From Prototheca cutis (taxonomy: Eukaryota > Chlorophyta > Trebouxiophyceae > Chlorellales > Chlorellaceae): a DNA stretch of 64,000 nucleotides. Positions within the stretch are counted from its first letter, which is position 1, and each line of letters opens with the position of its first letter. Shown piece after piece: positions 22,204 through 34,151 of the stretch. Position numbers and translations under genes: made by a program. The stretch spans positions 1,690,771 through 1,754,770 of the forward strand of contig BCIH01000002.1 of NCBI GenBank assembly GCA_002897115.2, read 5' to 3'. Under the pieces are notes generated by a model. The model did no database searches. It was given only the letters and a program-made list of their open reading frames with translations, and was not told the DNA's origin.

Positions 22204-24226
22204 ATGGTGGACGGCGACGAGGCGTCCACGAGTCAGGCGCGATGGGAGCTGGAAAACATGGTCCAGTCGGTTCCCGATGAGGACATTGATGTGTTGTACA
22301 AGTGGGATCCGGAGGAGCAGCGGGAGGTGCAGCGGTCCAAGCCTTGGCAAGCCGACGCCAATTACTTCCGAAAGTGAGTGGGGCTCTTGGGCCCTTGCGG
22401 ATTGCCAGGGCCCGCAGAGCGCGCGATGCGCGGGCACAGGCCTTTCCCACACCACACTGCAGAGTCCGCATCTCGGCTCTGGCGCTGCTGAAGATGGCCA
22501 TGCACGCCCGGTCGGGCGGGGAACTTGAGGTCATGGGGGTGATGCAGGGCAAGGTTCTGGGCGACACCTTTGTCGTCATGGACGCGTTCCCACTGCCGGT
22601 GGAGGGCACGGAGACACGTGTCAATGCACAATCGGAGGCGTACGAGTACATGGTAGACTTTCTGGAGACCAGCAAGGTATGGGTGTGGGGTGGGGGTTGG
22701 GATTGGGGGACCCGTTACGCCGGGCACCGCCGCCGTCGTCACACTCNACACCAAACCCCGCTCACATGCTTGCACATGCCAGTCTTCTGGACGGGAGGAA
22801 AACATCGTGGGCTGGTACCACTCCCACCCCGGCTANGGCTGCTGGCTGTCGGGCATCGACGTTGGGACGCAGCTCACCAACCAGAAATACCAGGAGCCGT
22901 TCCTGGCTGTTGTGGTCGATCCCAAGCGCACGGAAGCTGCCGGGAAGGTGGAGCTGGGCGCCTTTCGGACGTACCCCGAGGTCCGTCGGTTGGCTCGGTA
23001 GGGTTGGCCAGCCAGTCTCCTGGGCAAGCATGTGGGTGGGAGGACACCCTGTCCTATATCCACCGTGGCATGGCAGATTCGCCGCTGCATGGCTGCAGGA
23101 CTGGTACCATCTCAGCACTTTAAAAGGTATGGNACCCTGTTTTGTTGACCCTCAGGAAGCCCCCACGCACCTGAACCTCNTCCAATCTTGACAGGGGTAC
23201 AAGCCCCCTGGCATGGCGGCGGCCGAATACCAGACGATTCCGATGGAGAAGATCGAGGACTTTGGAGTGCATGCCAATGAGGTGAGCTGCGCTTGGGATG
23301 CACGGTGTTTTCGATGGCCTGGGCGACGCTGGTGTGGCGGAAGGCACCCACCGTTATGGGGGTGCCAACCACATTTGAACAGCCACCACCACAGGCAGCC
23401 AACCCATTCTGGAATTCCTCCCTTGTGCAGTACTACCCCCTGGAGGTAACCTACTTCAAGTCCAGCCTGGATGCTCACCTGCTGAGCCTGCTGTGGAACA
23501 GCTATTGGGTGAAGACACTGTGCGCGGAGCCGCTCCTCCAAAACCGTGCGCTCACTACAAGCCACGTCTCCGACCTGGGTGGGTGGGTGGTGCCTGGGCG
23601 CAGGCCGGTGTGGCCCCAGAATCAGGCCGGAATCGGGGAGTCACAACGGTTGGACGAATGGTAGCGATGGGTTCCTCTGGTGTTTCTTTCTTCTGCAACT
23701 CACTCTCCACCCCATTCCCCACCCCGCCACAGCGAGCAAGCTCAAGTCTGTGGGCGCCAGTGCGCAAAAGGAGGGCCTGCAGCGATTTGGCTCCAAGGCC
23801 GATCGCAGCGGGGGCAAGAGTGCGTGGTGGTGGTGATGAGGCGAGGGCGCATGACTGAATGCTAGCAGCATTGTCATCATCGCCAATGACAACAAGAACG
23901 GCAACGCACATGCACCCATGAACTCCAAACATCCATGCACCAATGCCACAGCTGGCGTCAAGCTGGAGCATTTGGCGCAGGACTCGACACGGCTCGTGGC
24001 GGAGATGGTCAAGGGCTTGACCAGCCAGGCAAGCGCTGTTTTGGTGATTGACTCGTGGATTTGCTTGCTCGTTGTTCTCTTGGGTGTTTTGCATCATTCT
24101 CCATGTGTTTTTTATAGTTCTCCCCTGCCCCATCCATATTCTCCACAGGCGACCAAGGGCATGCTGACCCGGGGTCTGGCCGGTGCCCTGCCCCCACTGG
24201 CGGTGCATGCCATGGAGCAAGGCTGA
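22204..24226 (+). CDS. CSN5: COP9 signalosome subunit 5 (deneddylase)
   Basis: JAMM metalloprotease that removes NEDD8/RUB1 from cullins. Eight exons: 22204-22373, 22463-22676, 22783-22980, 23195-23281, 23431-23578, 23733-23819, 23952-24028, 24149-24226; 352 residues, usual for the family. Signatures: [10 protein letters not shown] and [22 protein letters not shown] at the start, [11 protein letters not shown] with the JAMM Glu, [15 protein letters not shown] with the zinc His and Asp, [12 protein letters not shown], and [14 protein letters not shown]. The codon after HSHPG is TAN (N at 22836), surely Tyr by conservation. Intron 7 begins with GC (24029-24030) after GLTSQ; a GT alternative 12 bases on would insert residues not seen in relatives. 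Exons 6-7 in the variable C-terminal region are less certain. Confidence 0.93.
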
Positions 24227-24625
24227 ACTGAGGTTGCGGGGGGACCTCATGGCTGCAGCTCGTCTCTTTCCTCATGCTTTTAATTCTCTCAACACTCTGC
24301 ATCAGGACCAATGCCGATCTACAACGACGTGCAGGCAGCTCTTCTCAGCATGGGGCAATGCATCATGGGGTGGTGCGTGGTTGGGGGCAAAGGAGACTTG
24401 TCCCTTTCAAAAGAAATCCCAAAAGGGGGCGGGGGTTTGTCACGGGCCTCCATCAACCCAGCGACCTTGACGCAGCCAGATTTGAACAGCTTTGGTGGAC
24501 GACGCACGATTTCAGCACCGCCCCCAATGTGTCCCTTGGCCCTGTCNCCCCCCCCCCCCCCAACACACACACGACTCGGCTCGATTCGGCTCAACTCGAT
24601 TCACACACCATCAGCCATCCATGCA
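24227..24625. other. Spacer between convergent CSN5 and WNK-like genes
   Basis: 399 bases that include a C run with an N (24547) and a short CA-rich stretch. Presumably two 3' UTRs. No exon is supported. Confidence 0.4.
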
Positions 24626-26612
24626 TCAGTCCCGGTCGTCTCCAATCTCCTTGGCGAGCCACTCCTTGAGTGCAGCGGCGCAGATGTCGGTGTCGGTGGA
24701 GGAAAGGTTGAATTCGTTGGAGATTTCCGCGGCGATGTCATCGGGCGTATCGCTGTCTGGGTCGTAGACAAAATCGATGGTCTTGGAGCTGGTATCGACG
24801 TCCGGCCCGCCCTCGCCTTCGTAGCTCATGTGCAGCCGGAAATGCAGCTTGCCGCCACGGAACTTGCCGCTAAACTGGAACAGGTAGTCCTCACCACGCA
24901 CGAACCCGGCCTCGCACTCGGCACGCCGTTCGTCGTCAGACCACGACGGCACCGCCAGCGCCCCGCTCCCCGGGCGACCGCCTCCGACGCCGTCGTCAGA
25001 CGTCCGCACCAAGGCGCCGGCAATGGGGCCACCGGCCCCGCCGTCCGGACCGGAAGGAAGCACCGATCCAGGCAACGCAGACCCGGGGCCGGACCCAGGG
25101 GCCGACGTCCCCGACCCACTGGCAACAGACCCGCCTGCAGCACCACTGCCGCCAGAGGCGCTGCGACGCGAAGCCTCGGCCTCTGGCGCCGCCGCAGCGC
25201 CACCCGCGGGCCGACGGGCGGGGGGTACGAGGAACGGGTCTTCCATGAGCTCTTGGGCCGTGGGCCTCGAGTTGCTGGGCGCGAGGCATCGCTGGATGAA
25301 GGCTGCAGCCTGCGGGTCTGCCACGCCCTCCAGCGCCGCCTGCCACAGGTCGGAGGCCTGGTGCTCCCGGTCCATCACGCGCCCCGTCACCAGCTCCAGC
25401 ACCACCAGCCCGTAGGCAAAGATGTCGATCGCCGAGGTGTACTGGTCCTTGGGATCGCCCTCGGGCATCACACCTGTTGGAGGGGCGGTGTGTGGGTTGG
25501 GAGGTTCATAGTGTAAAATTTTTCTATTCCGCGATTAGTGGTGGATTTTTGATGCACAAATGATCCCACTAGTGTTCCTTCAACAACCCCCCCCCCCCTC
25601 CTCCTTTCCCCACCCCCACACACTGAAAAGGAAAGAGAAAAAAACTACCAAACCAAGCTCACCTGGCGCAAAGCGTTTTGGCACGAGGACAGCGAGGCCC
25701 AGATCGCCAATCTTGATCTCTCCAGAGTGGCCGTTGATGTAGATCTTGTCGCAGCGCAGGTCACCGTGGCAGCCGACGGCGGGGTTGGCATGGAGGTAGG
25801 CAAGGCCCTGCAGGATCTGGCGAGCCCACTTGCGCACGGCGCGCAGGTCCAGACTGCGGTGGCGCTGGCGGTAGTCGCGGAGGTTGCCCGAGGTGAAAAA
25901 CTCAGTGATCAGGTTGATGCAGCACGCGTCCTCATCCAGCCAGCACTGGTAGCACCGGATGACGTTGGCGTGCTCCAGCCCCACGCCGCTGGAAATCTCC
26001 TCCACCGCCTGCAGCATTTGTCCGGCGCTCAGGCCCGCGCTGGAAATCTTGCTCCATGCAATGTCCAGGCCCCGCCGCTCGTCAAAGCCGCGGTAGACCT
26101 GCTTGAACCGCCCAGACCCGACCTGGTTGCCATAGCGAGTGAAACGGCCTGTGCAGATGGCGTGCAGTTCGGGTTTGGGGTGTTGAGCATTGTTATCAAG
26201 GAGTTCAACAACACGCATGTGGTCGTCTGCAAGGGGCCTCATGGCTGCCGGGACCCATGCAGCAGAGGCCGTGGCTTAGCGCCACCGCCGCCGCTGCCCA
26301 ACAGACGCGGCAGGGCCCTCATCCAGGGGCCTGGTGTCAGCGCCGGCCGGCTTGCCAGCATCCTGGGCACGAGCCCTCTGCCGACTGCACCGGCATCATG
26401 ACTTGCCATTCCCACAGTCATGACCGATTCGGAGGAGCTCGGTGCGCGGCCCGCTCTGCCCAGCACTCACCGGATGGGTCCTGCTCCACAATGTCGTCAT
26501 CGTCCTGCCCGTCCGACTGCGAGGTCACCGCGGTGGCAGGTGCGTAGCTGTCGTTGGCGCTCAGCGTCCTTCCGCTGATCTCGGCCACGGGGGAGGTTCC
26601 CTGGTTCGTCAT
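24626..26612 (-). CDS. WNK-like serine/threonine kinase with altered catalytic loop
   Basis: Three exons read 26612-26471, 26226-25663, 25473-24626; 517 residues. The kinase domain spans ~73-330. WNK features: the glycine loop GSGRFKQVYRG carries the Lys that in WNKs replaces the usual strand-3 Lys, strand 3 reads DIAWSKI with no Lys in the VAIK slot, and GEIKIGDLGLA gives the WNK-type DLG. The catalytic loop reads HGDLRCDK where WNKs have HRDLKCDN, so HRD Arg, the loop Lys and the Mg-binding Asn are replaced while Asp remains. The C-terminal ~430-510 (LHFRLHMSYEG to AAEISNEFNLSSTDTDICA) looks like the OSR1_C/PF2-like domain of WNKs. An in-frame open stretch upstream to 27050 could extend the N-terminus. 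Confidence 0.85.
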
Positions 26613-27767
26613 GGTCCCGGCGGGGGCCTGGCCGGTCCTCAGCAGCGAGCCCAGAACGTGCAGCCTCTTGGCGCCGCGAAAGCGGGCCAGCGGGGAGCAG
26701 CGCTCCCCGTCACGCGGCTGTGCTAACACAACCTTGCGGGGTGGTTGGGGCGGGGCAATGTCAGCAGCCCGTGCCGCGGATGCGCGGGCGTTCGCCGACT
26801 CGGCTACAGAGCAGGTTGAGAGCTGGTCCTGGACACGAAGAAGCTTTCGTCGGCTCCGCCACTGGCGCTGCAAACGTGATCCCGTCTCGTAATCCGAACC
26901 TGTCCTGTCCCTCGGTGAAACTGTATTGAATGCAGGCACCCGCTCCCCGCAGTCGGCGGTCAGACCAGGCCGTGCCGAGGGCTCGGCAGCATGCCCTGCT
27001 GTGGCGTGCTGGCTGCCCGAGAGCCACCTTCCCAGCAGGTGTGCGCTCACCTCAAATCAAACCGCTCCCCTGCCATAAGTCCCAAGTTCAATCACATTTC
27101 CTCAGTTACACCCTCACAGATCACAGTTTCATTGGAAAATCGCTGTTTCGTTTCAGGCAACAGAAAGGCAGCAAGCCCCCTTTCAAGCTCAACCGCTGGG
27201 CCTGCATTGCGTCCGCTGGAGGGGTGGGCCTGGGCAGGAAAACCATGGCACANTGCGGGGGGGAGCATATCATCTGGTAGATTGCAGGAGAAACATAGGT
27301 GGGGGGTATGCCGGTGGTAATGTCATTGACGGGGATCCAGTCACCGCGCGAGTGAACCATGGCATCAACCAGAAACAGACAGCGAGCAAGTCTTGTCATT
27401 CCGACATTTTTCAGCAGGAATGGCGTCCGCCCTCCCAAGGAGGGCTCCCCCCTGGTGCTCAAGCGGGGACAGAGGGGAGCGAGCGGGTGGGCACCGGAGG
27501 CCCAGGTGGGCGCGGGCATGGCCTTATGAACTTGGCGGTGGTTTCTTGTGCAGACACAGCATGGGAATTGCCGGTGTCGCGAGCCTAGCAGCGGAAGAAC
27601 GTGTGCAAAAAATAAGAGCGTGGCGACATGGCCATGCATGCCCCCCCCAAAAAACATGGCTTGACAAAGACTATTGGGGTCGAGCGCGTGAGTCGGTTTA
27701 CGTTGCGTTCCTGAGATCACGGCCTGTCCCGAAGGCGCAAAGGAATAAGGAAAGTGGGAAATCAGTT
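26613..27767. other. Spacer between WNK-like start and RAF-like 3' end
   Basis: 1.15 kb. The frame of WNK exon 1 stays open upstream to 27050, so the left part may be an N-terminal extension or 5' leader. The rest should be the 3' UTR of the RAF-like gene. One N at 27254, the last in the window. No independent gene is seen. Confidence 0.35.
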
Positions 27768-30700
27768 TCAAGATGAAACGCTCGACGGCAGGCGCGAGCT
27801 GGCAGACCTGGCCTCGGCTCTCAGCTGTGAAACCATGCCACGCAGCTCCTTCACAATCTCTGCATTCGTTGTTTGGTGGTTGGGTGGGGGGTTGTGATTG
27901 GCGGCCATCGGCCACGACGATGCAGTCCGTCGTCCTGCTCCATGGCTCCCCATCTTATATTCGCAACCCCAAACTACACACAAACCCACACAAAAAATGT
28001 ACCGGCACCAGCACCACTGCCCACCAGGGAAGGAGGGTCGCGCCTCTGGATTGTCGCCCCAGCAGCGCTCCAGCAGCGCTCTCCAGCCGGGCGCCAGCTC
28101 AGGCGGTGCCTCCCCGGGGACTGCATTTTGTTGGGGGTTGTTGGTGGTGGCATGCTGATGGTCACTCCAGAATCCTGCCAAATTCCACTGGGGGCCCCAC
28201 CACAATGGCATGCATTTCCACAAACCTCCCACATGCCACGCGATGCATGCCACGCTACCACCATCCCCACGTCAACAACAGACAAGAATCATTACCGTCC
28301 CAGTCAGGGGTCCCGGGGAGTGGGGGCCTGACAAATGACCCTGGGGTGGCGACTTGGTGCATGAGGGCGTGGTAGTTCAGGTTCTCATAGGGTTCACGCC
28401 CCGTCCACAGCTCCCACATGACGATGCCAAAGGAGAAGACGTCGGCTTTTTCTGTCACACGGCCCGGCGTTCGGATGACTTCGGGTGCGGTGTAGGGCAG
28501 CGTTCCCCGCTGACTTGTCACGCCCGAGACATATGTGTCGACACGCTGCTTGGACAGCCCAAAGTCCGCGACCTTGCACACGGGGCGCTTGTCGCGGTAG
28601 CCCAGCAGCAAATTCCCCGCTTTCAAGTCGAAATGAATAATAGACTTGCCGTGCAGGTACGCCATGCCCTTGGCAGCGTCCAGCGCCAGTAGCACCCGCG
28701 TCGCCGTGCCGGCCACCATATCGGCGTGCCGGGCCAAGGCTCCCTTGAGCGACCCCCCGGCCATGTACTCGGTGACCAGCGCGGGCGGACGCAGGGTTCC
28801 GGGCAGAGCCGCCGCAGCGGCAGCGCGGGACGTAATGGCATCGAGCAACTCCCGACCTGAAGGCGGCGGCGCGCCATCCGAACACACGCTCCCGCAGCCG
28901 TGGAGCCCCTCCATCTCGGGAAGCACCAGGCCGTAGACCCAGACGATGTTTGGGTGGCGCAGACTGCCCAGCATGTCGGCCTCCCGGATCAAATCCATGA
29001 TGGCCCCACGGTTGACACGCGCCATATCTCCCCCCGTGAAAAACAGGTTTGGTGCCAGGGACTTGACCGCCACCTCGCACGAGTGCCAGCGCCCCAGGTA
29101 CACATCGCCATAGCCGCCGGAACCCAGGAACCGTACCAGCGAGACGTCCTCGGCCGATATCAGCTCCATCTTCTCCACAATCGCCCCGATGTCAAGGCTC
29201 CGACGCCCACGGTGGTGCGGCATGTAGGACCGGAGTTCGCTAGACGCAGGTGGCGGCAGGGGTGTGGTGCTGCCACCTTCAGGTGTCGCACCGGTTGGTG
29301 CCGTTATGGGCTTGCTACCAGGAGTAGTTGCACCTGTTGGCGGCGGTGTTCTTGCCCTGCCGCCACCGTCTCCCGCCGCCTCACCGTCCCCAGCGCCCGA
29401 AATCCGGGCTGCCTCTGCGTGGGCAGCTTCGTCACCCTCGTCCACCGTCTCCACGCGGCCCCTGACGGTCAATGGCCGCCCCGAAGTCCCTGTCGCTGCT
29501 GCATTTTCTGAGCCAGCACGTGCCCCTGAGTGGTCGCCCTCCCCGCCACCGCCGTCGTCGCTGTCGCGAGGCACGGCCCACTCGATGTAGAGGTGGAGCT
29601 TGGGCCCCGTGCGCGCGACGCCCACCGTCTCGGTCCACTCATCGAACATGAGTGCGACGTCCTCGTCGTCCAGCAGGTCGACCCAGATTCCCGGGTTGGA
29701 AGGTAGCTTGTACTTGAGCACCGCGTCGCGGGGCAGCGTTGTCGCAGACTGCCCGCCGGAAGACGCCGCCTCGCTCGCACTGCCCACAGACCCATCGGCA
29801 GCGGTGGCAACAGCGCCCGCCGGCGCACGGTGATCGTCGGCACCATCGCCGGGGATCTCTCGCGCCCGTGGCAGGCGCCGGCCCGCTCCCAGGACGCCGC
29901 TGCCGCCGGCAGACAGGCCGGCATGCGACAGCACGCGGCCCAGCGTCTCCCGCAGCTCGGCCAGCGTGCAGTGTAAAGGAAGGGTGACCAGCCGTGTCTC
30001 GCCGCCGGCATAGTCAAACTTGAACGACGATGCGCGCTGGAACTGTCCACCTGATGTCACAATGACCTTGATCACGCCAGACTGCCTGCCCGATGCCCAG
30101 TCAGGCGGGATGATACTCGAGCTGTCTGCTCCACCAGCCGCCATGCCCTGCGCTCCAACGGCTGCCGCTGTCGAGCCGGCTCCGCCATTGGTCTGCCGGG
30201 GCGTGCCGAAAGTCGAGGCCACCGCGCTGCTGTCCGCACTGTGCGGCACTTCAGTGGCAGCCGCCCCAAAGGGTGACGACGTGGCCACGGCTCCCGGATG
30301 AACCATCGACTCAGGCACAGCGGCAGCATACGATGGCCCGCTGGCTGAGCTGCTTGTGCCACCCGACAAAGCACTCAATGACGCCTGCGGTGCACCAGCT
30401 GCCGTGCCGATGCTGCTGCCTGCGGACAGTTGTTGCAGCCGTGCAGCCAGCACCTCGGCAGCCGTAGCCGTCGTCCCAGCCCCTGCAGCAGTGGGCGACG
30501 TGACAGAGGAAGGGATGTAGAACCCCTGCCCTGACAACACCGGCGGCATCGTCGGGACCACTGACGCTGGAACCGCAGCAGCTGCTGCCGCAGTGGCTGC
30601 CGCGCGCATTTGCGTGAGCCGTGAAGCAGCAGCCTGTACCTCGTGCTGCGCCGCCATTGCGGTCTGGGTCGCCTGCGTCAGCGTGGCCAGCGCAGCAGCC

Positions 30701-32424
30701 TGGGATCCCGGGTCGGCCCCCGCCGTGCCCAGCTGCAACCCTGCCGAGTGTGCGACGACCGTCCACTGCGCCTGCTGAGCCTGGGCCCGTGCGAGCTCGG
30801 CCTCCGCGCCTGCCACCGCTGCGGCCAGCGCCACCGGCACGTCCGCAATTGATGGCGTTGCAGTTGTAGCACCTGCAGGAGGCGCAGCGGCGGCTGTGCC
30901 GAGGTTCATCGTCGCCGCCCCAACTGCTGGTGGGGCTGCCGCGCTCAGGAGCGCAGCGAGCATGGCCTGTTGCTGTTGCGCCTGCTGTGGCAGCTGTCCG
31001 AGTGCCGAGGTTGGCTGAGGGCCAACTGCAGGCATCGTCTGGGGTTGGACGGCCAAAGGAGCCGGTATGCCAGGTGCCTGGATGCCCACCTGCGGCTGCT
31101 GCGGCAGGCCCAGGCTGGACAAATTCGTTGAGCCGATTGCAAGGTTCTCGCTGCCCAGCGACATCAGCCCGCCTGACAGCACGCCGCTGCTCAAGCTCGA
31201 AGAAGGTAGTGATTGCATTCCTTGGAACCCACCGCCGCCCATCAATGGCGTGGTCATGGAAGTCAGAGGAGACAGCGAGACGGGCGGCAGCGGCACGGGC
31301 GCCGCGGCTGGGGCCACGTGACCCGTAGTGACCGGCAGCGGCCCCCCGAAGGCCGCCGCGGTGACTGGCATTGCAGCGACTGCAGAAGTCCCCGCAGTCG
31401 GCAGCATGCCGGCGGACGGTGCCAAGCCAGCTGCCAGCATGGTGGCAGCCTGCTTGGCCTGCGGCGATGACCCAGAGGGCTCGCTCTGCAGCGAGTTCCA
31501 TTGTGTGAATGTGGGATTGTTGCCGGAGAGGGCCGCCGCCTGCGGAGAGATGGAGCCTGTCATTGCCGCAATCGCAGCCGCCGGCATAGGCAGCACCATT
31601 GTTGCTCCAGGCACCTGCATCGCCGTTCCCGGGAGGGCCGATGTTCCAGGCAGGCCTGGGTCCAGTGCTGTTGTGGCCACACCTGGCGCTAAGCCCTGAC
31701 CGGAAGATGGTGTGGGCAAGGCTCCGAGGACCGTCCCCAGGGTCAGCGCTGACCCCAGCGGCGGCACATGGGCGGCCAGCTGCGGGACTGTAGTGGACGC
31801 AAGTGCAGCTGCCGCTTCATATTGCTGCTGCTGCAGGAGCGCTGCTGCCAGGGCGTCTGGCGTCGCAGCGGGTGTCGCTCCGAGCAGGGCCGCTGCTGCG
31901 GCCGGCGTGATGCTGGGGCCCAAAGGAGCCGGCTGCAGTGCAGCCGGCGCGGCGACCGGGCCGGCGCCCTGCGTCTGGAGTCCAAGCGATGCCGGCGTCG
32001 CCATCGTCGGAGCAGGTGCCGACAGCACCGACGGCAACGTTGTGCTTGCAACCGCAGCAGGCAGGCCCATCGGCGGCGTTCCCAAATGGCCCCCCGCCGC
32101 TGGCGCAGAGGTCATGAGCGGGGTGGTGACTGGCGAAGGCAGGACCCCCGGAAGCGTCTCCGCCAGGGCTTGCGCAGGCAGGCCAGCCAACGAGGCTACA
32201 CCGTAGGGACCCGCAGCCGCCCCGGCGCCGGCGGGCCCGGTTGTCAGTTCTGGAGGGTCTCCTGACTGCGTGGCACTGCTGCTGGGGGCCCAGAGGCTTC
32301 CGCCCGAGGCATCATTTGTGGCGGTGGAAGCCAGGGGAACAGCACCAGCTGCCAGCATGCTGTCGACTTGGCCCGACGTCATCGAGGGGGAGGTTGCTTC
32401 AAACTCCTCGTCCCCAGCCTTCAT
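27768..32424 (-). CDS. PB1-domain RAF-like MAPKKK
   Basis: Plant-type group B RAF-like kinase. Three exons read 32424-28296, 28120-28025, 27859-27768; 1438 residues. Residues 1 to ~780 are low-complexity, dominated by Ala, Pro, Gly, Gln, Ser and Thr. A PB1 domain spans ~780-945, with GVIKVIVTSGG at its start and an acidic OPCA-like end (WVDLLDDEDVALMFDEW). The kinase is at ~1095-1425: GSGGYGDVYLGRW, EVAVKSL, HPNIVWVYG, HFDLKAGNLLL (HFD in place of HRD, as usual in plant PB1-RAFs), VADFGLSK, RGTLPYTAPEVI, DVFSFGIVMWELWTG, and LLERCWGDNPEARPSF across the second intron. The protein ends shortly after the kinase. Catalytic residues are intact. PB1 suggests homo- or hetero-oligomerisation; the pathway is unknown. 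Confidence 0.9.
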
Positions 32425-33076
32425 GGTCAGGCGTTGGGGAGCCCTGGGCTGGGCCGTGCAGGTCCCGACAGGCCCCGCAAGGGGCCGGAGAGCTTGCTGA
32501 CTCCAATTTGAGCACCCCCTGGCGGGGGTTCACGCGAAGGCTGCAGGGAGGTGGGGATCGGGGGCTCGTTGGATCGATGTCGCGTCAGCAGCCCGTCATA
32601 CTGGAGCCCATGACAAGCCGCGCAACGGAGGCCGGATTCACGCCGCACACCTGGTGGGGAGGCTCCGCAATCAATAAATCATGTGTGCAAGATCCCTAAT
32701 CATTCCTCGGCCTGATCACTGGGGGCACCGCGAAAGCCCGCGGCAGTCTGTCCGTCCGGTCGAGCTCGGAGCCACACAGTGGTCCCCCGCTGTCCGACGG
32801 GTCACGCGCACGTCGCTGTGGTATCGGGGCCGATGTAAACGGTCAACTTATTCGAGAGATATAGCCCCAGTAACAGTCGGGACGGCGCGTTGTTCCTCTC
32901 ACTGCCTGGGCGGACTAGGCGCTTCCACAACAAAACCCCGATGCCTGGCACCACCCACTTTGAGAGTCGGGGACAAATGGACCTGTTTTTTTGGGAACCC
33001 CGTCCAATTTGCAATCTCGGCCCTAGGCGATCTGAATCACCACATTGCGTACCGCAAGGAATGGTCACAGTTTACA
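32425..33076. other. Spacer upstream of the RAF-like gene
   Basis: 652 bases between two minus-strand genes. It should contain the promoter of the RAF-like kinase and the 3' UTR of the ARFRP1-like gene. No exon is recognised. Confidence 0.4.
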
Positions 33077-34151
33077 TTATGATGGACCTGCCGCCTTTGC
33101 AAGCCAATCAAATGCCCCGGTCACGCCATCTGGCTGGCCAGGCGCCACGACTTCCATCCGCCACTGCCTTGACTCCGTCTGCAGCAACCCATCCATCCCC
33201 AGCTCGACTGCCAGGTCATCAAAGACCTGCGAACTCTGCTCTGGGCTTGCTGCACGGGCCAGAATGAGCAGTGGCTTCCCCTGGAGCTCTCCAGCAGCTG
33301 GGGAGGGGAAGAGCGGGGGGTTCCATCTGGGGCCTTTCAGTAAGGGGCCTTGATGGACGACTGATTAGCCGTACGCGCATGCAGTTGTGTGTGGATGTTG
33401 CAAGAGACGAGCATTCCCGGGATGATCTGGGGCGGCCGGGGTGTCAGTTTGTCCCTGGCAAATCATGCAATCCAAGCACACGGGGTCAACCTCATGCAGT
33501 CCAGCAGTGTCTGGCACAGGCTCTGATGTCCAGGCAAGCAAGAACACTGGCTGAGCCGAAATCCCTCATCTATCTTTGGGCCCCGAAAACAAACAACCGC
33601 CCGCTCTCATCAACACACCCAGGACGTCCTCCAGGACTCCCTTGGCCTCGGCCCAGCGGCCCCGGTCACCGGCGTCCACGACAAAGGTCACGGCCTGTGC
33701 TTCGGCGTAGTAATCAGGCCACAGCCGCCGAAGATTGGCGCCCCCCCCGACGTCCCACAGTGTCAGAGGCACGCCGCCGAGCTCCACTCGGCCCAAGTTC
33801 AAACCAACCGTGGGCTGGGGAGGGGGGCGTGAGGGCGGGGCCCCATCCGACGTCGCGTCCTGAAGGCTGTACAGGATGCTCGTCTTGCCAGCCTGCGCGA
33901 GGCCACCAAAGTATTGAGACGTCATGTCAGCCACTCGAAAGTCAGGGGAAGCGCAACAGCCCTGTCCAGGAAGGGCATGGAACAGCCCACAGGGCAGGGG
34001 CTATCGCGGTCTCCCACCTGCCCCCACCCAAGGGGCCAATATAGGAGCACAGCACCCACCCACTCACCCCACCAAGGCCAAGAATGAGGATTTTCACTGG
34101 CTCCTTGTGCTGCAGCCACTCTATCAACCCCGTGATCAGGCTGAACGCCAT
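33077..34151 (-). CDS. Atypical ARF-family GTPase, ARFRP1-like
   Basis: Three exons read 34151-34068, 33892-33619, 33297-33077; 192 residues. The N-terminus MAFSLITGLIEWLQHKEPVKILILGLGG lacks Gly2, as in ARFRP1, so it would not be myristoylated. The P-loop GLGGAGKTS, the switch I segment PTVGLNLGRVELGG and the DYYAEAQAVTFVVDAGD stretch match ARFRP1 best. Two motifs are abnormal: switch II reads DVGGGANLRRLW, so the catalytic Gln of GGQ is Gly; and the NKxD guanine-specificity motif after LLIL is replaced by ARAASPEQ. Splice phases agree throughout, so a mis-splice is not the simple explanation. ARFRP1 acts at the trans-Golgi; here nucleotide hydrolysis and specificity may be changed. Confidence 0.8.

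Noticed and set aside
27121..27915. 264-codon minus-strand frame
   Set aside because: It overlaps the last RAF-like exon in another frame and lacks family resemblance; the spliced kinase model explains the coding signal better.
30311..31501. 396-codon frame within the RAF-like first exon
   Set aside because: Alternate-frame shadow of the Ala/Pro/Gln-rich coding sequence.
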